13,953 nucleotides of DNA from Bacteroidota bacterium (GTDB lineage: Bacteria > Bacteroidota > Bacteroidia > Cytophagales > Cyclobacteriaceae). Where the stretch lies: positions 1 to 13,953 of the forward strand of contig JAHEMS010000038.1 of assembly GCA_024643595.1 (NCBI GenBank), given 5' to 3'. Position numbers and translations under genes: made by a program. Shown here piece by piece: positions 1 through 7,393 of the stretch (position 1 is its first letter; each line of letters starts with the position of its first letter). Under the pieces are notes generated by a model. It was not told where the DNA came from and did not search any database. It worked only from the letters and a program-made list of their open reading frames with translations.

Positions 1-1485
1 TTCACCAATCTATCCATAGCGCGCTCGTTAACCAGAGCACGTGAAATTGGCGTTCGAAAAGTAACCGGAGCCATGCGCTGGCAGATATTTACCCAGTTCA
101 TCTCAGAGTCAATTCTTGTTGCGTTCTTTGCGTTGACATTAGCGCTGTTATTGATGATTGCGCTAAAACCTTTAATGCTTTCATTAAGTTTTGCTCGCGT
201 TTTAAATTGGGATATGGAACTCAATTATACCGTGTATGCAATCTTCATTTTGTTTACCCTGATGGTTGGAATTTTGGCTGGGCTATTTCCGGCTGTAGTA
301 ATGAGTGGCTTCCAGCCCGTCAAGGTACTGAAGGGCTTTTCCGGTATTAAACTATTTTCACGCATGGGATTGCGAAAAGGGTTGCTGGTAACTCAATTCA
401 CCTTTTCATTGATTTTCATTCTTACGGTGATCGTGGTGTTCAATCAGCTACAGCTGTTTTTAAAAGCTGATCATGGCTTTAGCATGAACAACAAAATGAT
501 TGTACAACTTAATGACACTTCTGCAGAAACGCTCAAGACAGAATTGCTCAAGCATTCCAACATAGAAAGTGTTACCGCGGCTTCGCACCTTCCCGCCGCA
601 GGCACCAGTTATGGCGAAAGTTATAAGCGATCTCTCGACGAAAAAGACTGGACGAATATCAACTACTTTAGTGTAGATGAAGACTATCTGAAGAATATTG
701 AGGTGGAGTTATTGGCAGGAAGTTTTTATCAGGCGGATGTCGGTGAAGCGAACAGGAAATTTATTGTGATCAGCGAAAAAGCAGTTGAGTCATTTCATTT
801 CCAAAGTGCTGAGGAGGCCATAGGTCAGGAGCTCATTGTACAGGCGGATTCATCGAAACATCAGATAATTGGCGTGGTTAAGAATTACAATCATCAATTA
901 CTGATGCAGCAAATGGCTCCAATGGCATTAATCTATAATCCTGAGCAGTTTAATCTTTTACAAGTAAAATATAGTGGCACCTATGCACATGCTGGCGAAT
1001 CCGTTGAATCTGCCTGGTCAACGGTAAACCCGACATTGCAAGTGGACTACAAAGATTTTTATGACGAAGTACATAAGATTTATGACATTTTCTTTGGTGA
1101 CCTGGTAAGTATCTTAAGTGTTGTTTCTTTTTTAGCCATTCTGATCTCTTGTTTAGGATTGTTAGGCATGGCGACCTACACGACTGAAACACGAATAAAG
1201 GAAATTTCAATTCGCAAAGTATTGGGAAGTAGTGATGGCTCGCTGGTTTATCTATTATCAAAAGGTTTTTTTACCGTACTATTGATTGCCATTGTTCTTG
1301 CTGTGCCAGTCGCTTATCTCATTAATAATCTTTGGTTGGAGAAACTGGCATACCACGTATCGGTAGACGTTTCGGTAATCACCATGGGTGTATTGATCCT
1401 GATTTTCTTTGGGGTGATTACTATCGGTTCACAAACCTGGCGAGCGACTTTCGTTAAGCCTGTGGAGAATTTAAAAAGCGATTAA
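1..1485 (+). CDS. ABC transporter permease, FtsX/MacB type (5'-truncated by window edge)
   Basis: The frame is open from the first base, so the gene starts outside the window; 494 residues are visible. The ATG at 73 is internal, because the codons before it already encode the family motif REIGVRKVTGA (visible residues 14-24). Bacteroidota permeases of this type are about 800 residues long and consist of two FtsX modules. Here I see the end of module 1 (membrane segments near residues 35-60, 76-103), then a new membrane segment (about 127-150), an extracytoplasmic MacB-like domain (about 155-365), and the second FtsX core with segments near 370-390, 420-440 and 455-475. The motif recurs as KEISIRKVLGS (400-410), supporting the two-module reading. 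Such permeases work with a separate ATPase, often in efflux or envelope stress; the substrate cannot be told. The gene ends at a terminator hairpin. Confidence 0.93.
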   Translation, partial: FTNLSIARSLTRAREIGVRKVTGAMRWQIFTQFISESILVAFFALTLALLLMIALKPLMLSLSFARVLNWDMELNYTVYAIFILFTLMVGILAGLFPAVVMSGFQPVKVLKGFSGIKLFSRMGLRKGLLVTQFTFSLIFILTVIVVFNQLQLFLKADHGFSMNNKMIVQLNDTSAETLKTELLKHSNIESVTAASHLPAAGTSYGESYKRSLDEKDWTNINYFSVDEDYLKNIEVELLAGSFYQADVGEANRKFIVISEKAVESFHFQSAEEAIGQELIVQADSSKHQIIGVVKNYNHQLLMQQMAPMALIYNPEQFNLLQVKYSGTYAHAGESVESAWSTVNPTLQVDYKDFYDEVHKIYDIFFGDLVSILSVVSFLAILISCLGLLGMATYTTETRIKEISIRKVLGSSDGSLVYLLSKGFFTVLLIAIVLAVPVAYLINNLWLEKLAYHVSVDVSVITMGVLILIFFGVITIGSQTWRATFVKPVENLKSD

Positions 1486-1490
1486 TACAA

Positions 1491-1527
1491 AAGGGCGACA
1501 GATTCAAACTAAAATCTGGCGCCCCTT
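1491..1527. terminator. Shared terminator hairpin between convergent permease and rluB
   Basis: An imperfect stem (left arm 1491-1504, right arm 1513-1527, loop of 8 bases) lies 5 bases after the permease stop and 25 bases beyond the rluB stop. The arms pair over about 13 base pairs with one bulged base and one mismatch. On the minus strand the hairpin is followed by a T-rich run (TTTTGTATTAAT), while the plus side lacks a T tract. It is therefore more convincing as the rluB terminator and perhaps serves both genes. Confidence 0.6.
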
Positions 1528-1552
1528 AACGTAAGGCTCAATGTTTATTTCG

Positions 1553-3028
1553 TTATTTAAAATGCTTAAGCATCACCACTTCTTCTGCCTTAAGGAAACG
1601 CCACTGGCCACGCGCGATATCCTTTTTATCAAGTCCGGCATAGGCTACACGATCTAGTTTTATCACTTCATAGCCTAGTGATTCAAAGATTCTGCGAACA
1701 ATGCGATTCCATCCGATATGAAGTTCAATGCCTAATGTTTTACTATCATCTCCAACGATTGCCAGATCGTCTACCATTGCGCGGCCTTCTTCCAGCCTCA
1801 CGCCTTCTTTAATTTTAAGGAAATCATTTTTAGCGATCGGCTTATCCAATTCAACTTTGTAGATCTTTTTCACATTGTAGGAGGGATGTGTAAGCTTATC
1901 AGCCAGGTCGCCATCGTTGGTAAGTAGCAGTAGCCCTGTCGTGTTACGATCCAGTCTTCCTACAGGATATATTCTCTCTTTGCCGGCACTGGCAACAAGG
2001 TTCATTACTGTATTTCGATCCTGTGGATCGGCCGTTGTGGTGATAAACCCTTTGGGTTTATTTAAAAGGATGTAAACAGGTTTTTCAGCCTTTAATTTTT
2101 TTCCCTCGTACCGTATCTCATCGGTAAGTTTTACTTTATAACCCATTTCAGTGATAGTGACTCCGTTGACACTCACGAGCCCCATTTTGATAAGTTCGTC
2201 AGCTTCTCTTCGACTGCCCACACCGCTATTGGCCATGAATTTATTAAGACGGATTAGATCAGGATCTGCTTTTTGTTTTGACTCAACCTTTGTATGAGTA
2301 GTTGGGTTTACACTGCGTTCCTTGGTAAATTCTTTTCTCTTGTAAGGGAGCCCAAAGTTGCTGCTTTTATGGAAGGGCTTATCCACACCTTCTTTTCTCA
2401 CAAAAGGTTTTTTATCTCCACTTTCAGAATCTCTTTTTTGGAAAGGTTTCTTTTCAAATCGAGGCGAACCTTCCTTTCTTGAATCAAATGAGCTTTTTGC
2501 GAAAGGCTTCTTGGTTACGCGTGAAGGTTTGTCTGGGCGTGAATCATATGAACGGGATTCCCTTTTTTTGTAAGAACTTTCATCTTTGCTTTCGTCCCTT
2601 TTGGTAAAGGGCTTCTTGGTGAATCGGGATGATCTATTGGAACGTGAATCAAATGAACTTGAATCCCTTTTTCTGAAAGGACTCTCGCCTCCAGATCTTT
2701 CATCTCTCGGTTGATCAGATTTTTTTTCAAATCGTGATGAACCGCCTGTACGGGATTGAAAGGAGGAAGATCTTTTTTCAAAAGGCTTACTAAACTTTTT
2801 GGGTCGTTCACTGGAATTATCATCTTTTTTTGTAAAAGAAGATTTATTTCCGCTGAACCTGGATCGGGTTGAACGACTCTCGGAATCGCCACCACGCGTG
2901 AATTTACCAGGAGAATAATCCCCATCACCTCTTCCTGATCTTTTCTTCTTATCCCGAAAGGATTTTTCCGCTTCTGATCGTTTGCCAAAAGACGTTTTAC
3001 TTCCGGTTGATTTTCTTGGACGTGCCAT
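1553..3028 (-). CDS. rluB: RsuA/RluB-family rRNA pseudouridine synthase with long basic N-terminal tail
   Basis: This protein converts a uridine in ribosomal RNA to pseudouridine; in RluB the target is in 23S rRNA helix 89. The enzyme core covers only residues 255-491. It has an S4 RNA-binding domain (about 258-305, with RLNKFMANSGVGSRREADELI-type sequence), then the catalytic domain with the family motif GRLDRNTTGLLLLTNDG, whose Asp360 is the expected nucleophile, and the C-terminal NRIVRRIFESLGY signature. Core length is normal for the family. The first 254 residues are an unusual extension rich in Ser, Arg, Lys, Asp and Phe with repeats, predicted to be disordered. The ATG at 3028 opens the frame and sits after an AT-rich leader. 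The gene follows scpB at 123 bases; scpB-rluB adjacency is common across bacteria. The subfamily (RluB rather than RluE, RluF or RsuA) is inferred from similarity and context. Confidence 0.9.
   Translation of the reverse strand: MARPRKSTGSKTSFGKRSEAEKSFRDKKKRSGRGDGDYSPGKFTRGGDSESRSTRSRFSGNKSSFTKKDDNSSERPKKFSKPFEKRSSSFQSRTGGSSRFEKKSDQPRDERSGGESPFRKRDSSSFDSRSNRSSRFTKKPFTKRDESKDESSYKKRESRSYDSRPDKPSRVTKKPFAKSSFDSRKEGSPRFEKKPFQKRDSESGDKKPFVRKEGVDKPFHKSSNFGLPYKRKEFTKERSVNPTTHTKVESKQKADPDLIRLNKFMANSGVGSRREADELIKMGLVSVNGVTITEMGYKVKLTDEIRYEGKKLKAEKPVYILLNKPKGFITTTADPQDRNTVMNLVASAGKERIYPVGRLDRNTTGLLLLTNDGDLADKLTHPSYNVKKIYKVELDKPIAKNDFLKIKEGVRLEEGRAMVDDLAIVGDDSKTLGIELHIGWNRIVRRIFESLGYEVIKLDRVAYAGLDKKDIARGQWRFLKAEEVVMLKHFK
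2441..2764 (-). repeat. Degenerate protein repeats in the RluB N-terminal tail
   Basis: Four copies of a motif of about 16 residues start at protein residues 89, 125, 160 and 180. The pattern is S-F/Y-D/Q-S-R, three variable residues, S/P-S/P-R-F/V-T/E-K-K, with PF following in the last three copies. Linkers are rich in KRD and KRE. At the DNA level the region is strongly strand-biased in purines, which also keeps other frames open. The function is unknown; an RNA- or ribosome-contacting disordered arm is an inference. Confidence 0.7.
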
Positions 3029-3040
3029 AATAATTTATTT

Positions 3041-3070
3041 AATGGGTTACCTGATAACGGGCAACCCATT
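3041..3070 (-). promoter_or_regulatory. Hairpin-forming inverted repeat in the rluB leader
   Basis: AATGGGTT (3041-3048) and AACCCATT (3063-3070) are a perfect 8-bp inverted repeat around a 14-base loop, 12 bases upstream of the rluB start. There is no T run after it, so it does not look like a terminator. It could be a leader structure or operator. A TTGACA-like box lies just upstream on the same strand, but its partner -10 box is poor, so I do not call a promoter. Confidence 0.3.
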
Positions 3071-3151
3071 TGTTAAAGGTCGGATTTAATTGTCAAACGT
3101 AATATGAAAATTACAGGGCGTTGACAGAGAAGTCGCTGCAATTCACTTAGG

Positions 3152-3718
3152 TCATTGATTTTCGGGAGTTTCACCTATGGTATTAACTTCGGTAGTGAAA
3201 TCTTTTGGAGTTGGCAATTCACTGATATCATTAATGCCGAAGTATTCCATGAATTTAGGACTGGTTCCGTACAACAGTGGTCTTCCAATCGTTTCTGCTT
3301 TGCCTAAAATTTCTATGAGACCTTTATCCAGTAATTTTTGAATGGCGTAATCGCAGTTTACCCCACGAATATTTTCAACTTCCGTTTTAGAAATGGGTTG
3401 TTTATAAGCAATGATGGAAAGAGTTTCCATCGCTGAGGTTGACAATCTTTTCTTGGATTGCTGTTTAAGCATGATACCAATGCTGGCCTGGTAAGCAGGC
3501 TTGGTTAAAAACTGATATCCACCCCCCGCCTTGTATAGCTGAAAGGCATAGTCATCACTTTGAAATTTTTCTTCTAATCGTTTTAATGCGCCTACTATGT
3601 CTTCATCCGGAACATCGGCATTAAACATTTCCGATAAGCAGGCTTTAATGTCCACCAATTTGGTAGGTGTTGGAGAACAGAAAATAAGAGCTTCGATGTG
3701 GTTCTGTAAGAAATCCAT
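3152..3718 (-). CDS. scpB: Segregation and condensation protein ScpB
   Basis: ScpB is a kleisin-binding winged-helix protein of the Smc-ScpA-ScpB condensin, which organises and helps separate the chromosome in the cytoplasm. The 188-residue length is normal. Two winged-helix regions can be placed: about 1-80 (start MDFLQNHIEALIF) and about 92-165. The second carries the family signature: ETLSIIAYKQPI (98-109), then IRGV (117-120), then GRPLLYGTSPKFMEYFGI (about 145-162). The last 20 residues are a polar tail. The ATG at 3718 matches the usual ScpB start. The gene lies 60 bases after the DksA-like gene and 123 bases before rluB, all on the minus strand. No scpA is present in the window. I find no clear promoter in front of it, so read-through from the DksA-like gene is plausible. 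Confidence 0.95.
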   Translation of the reverse strand: MDFLQNHIEALIFCSPTPTKLVDIKACLSEMFNADVPDEDIVGALKRLEEKFQSDDYAFQLYKAGGGYQFLTKPAYQASIGIMLKQQSKKRLSTSAMETLSIIAYKQPISKTEVENIRGVNCDYAIQKLLDKGLIEILGKAETIGRPLLYGTSPKFMEYFGINDISELPTPKDFTTEVNTIGETPENQ

Positions 3719-3778
3719 GTATTATCAGTTTCCGGTTACGATTGGCCAGTAATTAACACCGGCAAATGGTAACTTATT

Positions 3779-4657
3779 TTAATCTTGTTTCATCATTTTG
3801 GCCTCGATCGACTGCGTGGTATGTGGCACGGCAATCAAACGTTCTTTTGGAATAAGTTTACCGGTAACAGAGCAAATCCCATAAGTACCATTTTTGATTC
3901 TTACTAATGCGTTTTCAAGATTGGTAATATATTTCAGCTGGCGTGCCGCAAGTTGACTAAGATTTTCTTTCTCAGCAGTTTCTGCACCATCTTCCAATAC
4001 TTTAGTGTTTCCTCCTGAAGTTGCATCTGTGCCTTCATCGTTATTGCGATTCAATGTTTCCTTTAAAATGCGAAACTCCTCACGGGCCTTCTCTAATTTG
4101 CTTAAAATCAAGCTTTCAAACTCCTTTAACTCTTCTTCATTATAACGCGTCTTATCTTCTGATGTACTGGAAGGCTTGGCAGGCTTGTGAGCTATTGGTC
4201 GTTGATTTACAATAGGAAAAATAGTTAATTGTGGAACAGGCTTTGTTGGAGCAACAACTTTCTGTTCAGCTTTTACGACTACCGCTGCTGATGGCTTTTT
4301 AACCGCTTTTGGCTTAGGAGACTCCTTTTTAGCGACCTTTTCAACCACCTTTTTTGGCGCAGGCTTTTTGACTGCTTTGGGTACAGGTTTATGAATGGCT
4401 TTTTTAGCCACAATTTTTTTGGCCACTACTTTTTTAGCCACAGCCTTTTTAGCCACAGCCTTTTTAACGACTACCTTTTTAGCCACTGCTTTTTTAACTA
4501 CTTTTTTAGCTGCTACTTTCTTTGCTGCAGGCTTTTTCTTTGAAACAGGCTTTTTAGATTTTGCTGGAGTTGACTTCTTTGCCTTGGCAACTGGTTTTGC
4601 TTTCGACGCTGATTTTTTAGCAGGTTTGGAAGCGGATTTTTTCTTGGTTTTAGCCAT
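3779..4657 (-). CDS. TraR/DksA-family protein with histone-H1-like Lys/Ala/Pro-rich N-terminal tail
   Basis: Two parts are visible. Residues 1-165 are low-complexity Lys, Ala, Pro and Val, with reiterated AKKVV/AKKAV blocks at 44-86, like eukaryotic H1 tails and bacterial histone-like proteins. Residues 172-292 are a DksA/TraR domain: two coiled-coil helices (about 173-205 and 226-256) flank a tip with D223 and E226 in a D-x-A-E-x-A pattern, the place where DksA carries acidic residues that reach into the RNA polymerase secondary channel. The C-terminal zinc finger is degenerate: only Cys262 remains of the four usual cysteines, the segment reading YGICSVTGKLIPKERL, then AVPHTT. Loss of cysteines is usual in Bacteroidota members. 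Typical homologues are about 125 residues, so the tail more than doubles the length. It may influence transcription and bind DNA; both are inferences. It has its own promoter at 4694-4722. Confidence 0.87.
   Translation of the reverse strand: MAKTKKKSASKPAKKSASKAKPVAKAKKSTPAKSKKPVSKKKPAAKKVAAKKVVKKAVAKKVVVKKAVAKKAVAKKVVAKKIVAKKAIHKPVPKAVKKPAPKKVVEKVAKKESPKPKAVKKPSAAVVVKAEQKVVAPTKPVPQLTIFPIVNQRPIAHKPAKPSSTSEDKTRYNEEELKEFESLILSKLEKAREEFRILKETLNRNNDEGTDATSGGNTKVLEDGAETAEKENLSQLAARQLKYITNLENALVRIKNGTYGICSVTGKLIPKERLIAVPHTTQSIEAKMMKQD
4400..4528 (-). repeat. Short tandem repeats encoding AKKxV units in the DksA-like tail
   Basis: The DNA is built from near-repeats of 12-15 bases (plus-strand core TTTTTAGCCAC, seen several times in a row), translating to alternating Lys-Lys and Ala/Val pairs at residues 44-86. 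Such arrays can expand or contract by slippage, so the length may differ between strains; that is an inference from the repeat structure. Confidence 0.75.
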
Positions 4658-4693
4658 AAACTATGCTCTTTAAAAGGTTTTAAAAAAGATTTG

Positions 4694-4722
4694 CAAAAAT
4701 ACGGGTAAGGGGCTGAAACAAA
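4694..4722 (-). promoter_or_regulatory. Bacteroidota-type promoter for the DksA-like gene
   Basis: Read on the minus strand, TTTG (4722-4719), a 17-base spacer and TATTTTTG (4701-4694) match the Bacteroidota primary sigma consensus TTG-N17-23-TAnnTTTG exactly. The predicted transcription start is around 4687-4690, leaving a leader of about 30 bases before the ATG at 4657. This is the only full two-box match I found in the window. Confidence 0.65.
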
Positions 4723-4754
4723 AAATGTTATTGAATTAAATCCGGGTTAACTTT

Positions 4755-7343
4755 TTAGCGACCAACAATCACTCTTTTCCGATAAGTTTTAACTGTTCCT
4801 GAGAGGTCAAAAGTTTCGAACCATACGAAATAATAGCCCATTCTGGCCTTATTTCCATCATCTCGATCTCCATCCCAGCGAAAGAATCCTTCATAGCCGA
4901 GTGTTTCATTATTGGCGACTTCTTTTATAAGTCTGCCCTGATGATCTACGATTTTTATATTGGCAGCAAGGGCACTTTGATCGAAGCGGTAATTGATTTT
5001 TGCAAAGTCCTGACCCGGAACATTAGGCGAAAAAATTTCTGGTTCGACTTGCACCGCATTTTCATCAATAACATTTTCAGGTCTCGAATTGGAATTGATA
5101 TATCCTGGAGTGGCATAGCCAATGGACGAGTTAGCGGATTTCCAGTTGTCTGCATTGTTGGTGAGTTGGGATGAGGAAATTCTTTCAAGTGAAACACCTT
5201 CTTTATCTTTTAGCAGGGGTGAGTGGAATTTTTCAGAATACAGGAAAGAATCAATCGGCCTGCCATTATCTGACAGTATCGCAATGGATCCTAGATCATC
5301 ATTCATAGAAGGGATTATTGTATTGAACAGATTAGGTTCCTGGGCATTTGAATATTGACTTTTGAGGATGGCCGGATTGGCAGTAAAGACAAGAAAACTC
5401 AGAGGAGCAAGGAGAAAATCATTTTGAGTAATAGGTTTCAAATTGGTATAAACTTCATCTTCCCGGTTTGCCAGAGACCAGTGTTTCAGATTAATATACT
5501 TGGAGGATACATTGACGATCTCCACAAAATCTACTCCTCCAGGACGAGGGTTAAAAAGAATTTCATTAACCAATACATCGCCGATTTCGGCGATTTCAGG
5601 AAGTGCGAAGGATTGCTGATTATGATCATCCTGAATCAAATTACCATTGCAATCACGAAGGTTATTGACCGCTAAGGAATAGACTTGACGAAGGTCAAGA
5701 TTTTGAAATAAGACAAGTTTAATTTCTCGCAACGAAGGAGAATTGAAAGCGGTTGTTACCATATCAAGTTGCGGAGTAATGCTAAAATTCAATATACTGA
5801 CCGATGACTCAAGCTTTTCATTGAATAGAAGGAGTAGTTCATTAGGTTTGGTTACCGAAACAGATACCAGTTTTGGACCGGTGAGATCTGGCTTATTGGC
5901 ATTTACTGAATTTACCTTTCCGGGCGTTCCTCCCTGATTATCCTCCGAAGCGGTCCAGTTGTCTTCTTCTCCACAAGGGTTGTTGGGATCAATTAATTCA
6001 AGACTCCATCCTCCTTCCTTTTTATCTTCATCTTGATACCATGATAGGGTATAATTCAAGGAGTCCATTAATAGCCCTTTATTGGTTTTAAGGGTAAGCG
6101 CATCACCATTGTTGTTGAGAGTAGGAAAATTTGAAACGCCTATGGTTGCAGCTGATTGCGCGAATAAGGCCGCGCTTGTGGATGAGCAAATAATCCAATA
6201 TTGATTGGGTAAAATAATCTTCGAAGGGATTGTTGCGACAGAGTTTCCATCTGAAAATTTCCATCCGGTTAAGTCAATGGGATTTGGGCTTCGATTATAA
6301 ATCTCAATGAACTCTGCTTCGGGTAACCCAATTTGCGGACTGGGATCTGCAAAAATTTCTGTGATAATAACGTCTTTGTTTTTTAATGGCATAGCATTAA
6401 AAAATAAGAAGGGTTGATTAATTGGTATGATGGTGTTGCCGGCGATATCCTGAACACCTGAAATTTCAAGCACATTAGCGATTCCATTTCCAAAATGTTC
6501 TGTAAAAGTAAGAAGTATCGATTTTTCATCTGGTTGAAGTTCAGCTATGGATGGATTACCAATATTATTTGATGCCCTGTAATTTGTACGAGTTTGAGCG
6601 GAAGCAACACGTATAGGTTCATTGAAAAGTAGCAACAATTGGGAGTTTGAGAGAACTTGTAAAGAGTTTAAAAAAGGAGGATCATTTTCAATCACAATGT
6701 CTCCAACATAGATATTGTCAAAGAAATGTTTACTGAAAAAGCTTGAGGTGGATTGCTGAATTCGAATACCAAAAAAATTGCACGTGGTTATGGAATTGTC
6801 GAAGACTACCCCTTCCAATACGAAGGTGTTTCCTCCGTTTACATCGTGTTGAAGTGACCAGTTATCATTTTCATCCCGTATAACTTTAATATGAAGTGGA
6901 TTGTTGGCTCGATTGGTAACACCATCTGTACCATTGATAAGTATGGTGGCCAACCCTGAAGTCATTTTATATAAGCTGATTTCATCGTTAGTTCCTCCAA
7001 TTCTTACAAAGTATCCACTGTTGGTTGGACTGAATAGATTTGACTCATCGGAGATAAGATAGATATCAGCGAAGTTGGCACCCGATGTGTTGAATTGAAG
7101 TTGCAGAAAAAAATCCCACTGTGCATGGGCAGCCTTGGAAGAGAGAGTGGTGATGAAAAACGAAGAATTGGCAATGACTGAATTTGACCGAAGTTGACCA
7201 TTGACTACCGTCCAATTGTTAGCATCATCGGGTGTCCAGGTTGGGCTTTTGGTATAATCCTCATCACTAAAATCCTCAAGAACTTGTCCAAAGCAAACGT
7301 ATGCAGAACAAATCAATGATAGGATAATGAGTATTTTTTTCAT
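4755..7343 (-). CDS. Secreted lamin-tail-domain protein with duplicated Ig-like/LTD unit and FlgD-like C-terminus
   Basis: The 862-residue protein begins with a signal peptide (Lys-Lys, hydrophobic core, likely cleavage near residue 19, CFG before Gln20). Residues 21-215 look like a concanavalin/LamG-type beta-sandwich. Two similar units follow. Each has an SbsA-like Ig domain containing the phrase LLLLFNE (222-315 and 486-580), a lamin tail domain (323-435 with VIITEIFADP; 587-700 with VLVNEILFNP), and a closing segment pairing SLE-L/R-I with NW, then TPG (446-479 and 718-751). Residues 768-862 form a FlgD-like or type-IX-secretion-like Ig domain (FRWDGDRDDGN, then MGYYFVWFE) ending in basic KRVIVGR. 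The protein probably acts at the cell surface or outside the cell. No catalytic site was recognised and the substrate is unknown. It starts 50 bases from the divergent asd start. Confidence 0.85.
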   Translation of the reverse strand: MKKILIILSLICSAYVCFGQVLEDFSDEDYTKSPTWTPDDANNWTVVNGQLRSNSVIANSSFFITTLSSKAAHAQWDFFLQLQFNTSGANFADIYLISDESNLFSPTNSGYFVRIGGTNDEISLYKMTSGLATILINGTDGVTNRANNPLHIKVIRDENDNWSLQHDVNGGNTFVLEGVVFDNSITTCNFFGIRIQQSTSSFFSKHFFDNIYVGDIVIENDPPFLNSLQVLSNSQLLLLFNEPIRVASAQTRTNYRASNNIGNPSIAELQPDEKSILLTFTEHFGNGIANVLEISGVQDIAGNTIIPINQPFLFFNAMPLKNKDVIITEIFADPSPQIGLPEAEFIEIYNRSPNPIDLTGWKFSDGNSVATIPSKIILPNQYWIICSSTSAALFAQSAATIGVSNFPTLNNNGDALTLKTNKGLLMDSLNYTLSWYQDEDKKEGGWSLELIDPNNPCGEEDNWTASEDNQGGTPGKVNSVNANKPDLTGPKLVSVSVTKPNELLLLFNEKLESSVSILNFSITPQLDMVTTAFNSPSLREIKLVLFQNLDLRQVYSLAVNNLRDCNGNLIQDDHNQQSFALPEIAEIGDVLVNEILFNPRPGGVDFVEIVNVSSKYINLKHWSLANREDEVYTNLKPITQNDFLLAPLSFLVFTANPAILKSQYSNAQEPNLFNTIIPSMNDDLGSIAILSDNGRPIDSFLYSEKFHSPLLKDKEGVSLERISSSQLTNNADNWKSANSSIGYATPGYINSNSRPENVIDENAVQVEPEIFSPNVPGQDFAKINYRFDQSALAANIKIVDHQGRLIKEVANNETLGYEGFFRWDGDRDDGNKARMGYYFVWFETFDLSGTVKTYRKRVIVGR

Positions 7344-7361
7344 CCGTTGAAACCAATGAAG

Positions 7362-7369
7362 TATTTTTG
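7362..7369 (+). promoter_or_regulatory. -7 promoter box of asd
   Basis: TATTTTTG matches the Bacteroidota -7 box TAnnTTTG. There is no proper TTG at the -33 position, only a T-run. Transcription should start around 7373-7376, about 20 bases before the ATG at 7394. The TTG at 7367, which would give a protein 9 residues longer, lies inside this box and so should not be a start codon. Confidence 0.55.
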
Positions 7370-7393
7370 CACCTCATAATTTATAAAAATAAA

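Noticed and set aside
950..1261. 103-codon minus-strand open frame inside the permease
   Set aside because: It lies antisense to a clear FtsX domain and shows no recognisable family features.
2294..2573. Two plus-strand open frames opposite the RluB tail
   Set aside because: They are shadows of the repetitive basic tail; no start context or homology is visible.
2515..3069. 184-codon open frame on the minus strand overlapping the start of rluB
   Set aside because: It is out of frame with rluB in a low-complexity purine-rich stretch that keeps several frames open; the translated product resembles no family and rluB has clear domains.
3084..3104. TTGACA-like sequence on the minus strand upstream of rluB as a classical promoter
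   Set aside because: No good -10 box or TAnnTTTG box lies at a suitable distance, and Bacteroidota do not normally use the TTGACA/TATAAT pattern.
3747..3765. Possible hairpin between the DksA-like gene and scpB as a terminator
   Set aside because: The stem is short and imperfect and no T run follows on the minus strand.
4395..4673. Plus-strand open frame opposite the DksA-like tail, giving an FLA/TTF-rich hydrophobic product
   Set aside because: It is the complement of the Lys/Ala repeats; AAA and GCC codons read in reverse give Phe, Leu and Ala. No promoter or leader supports it.
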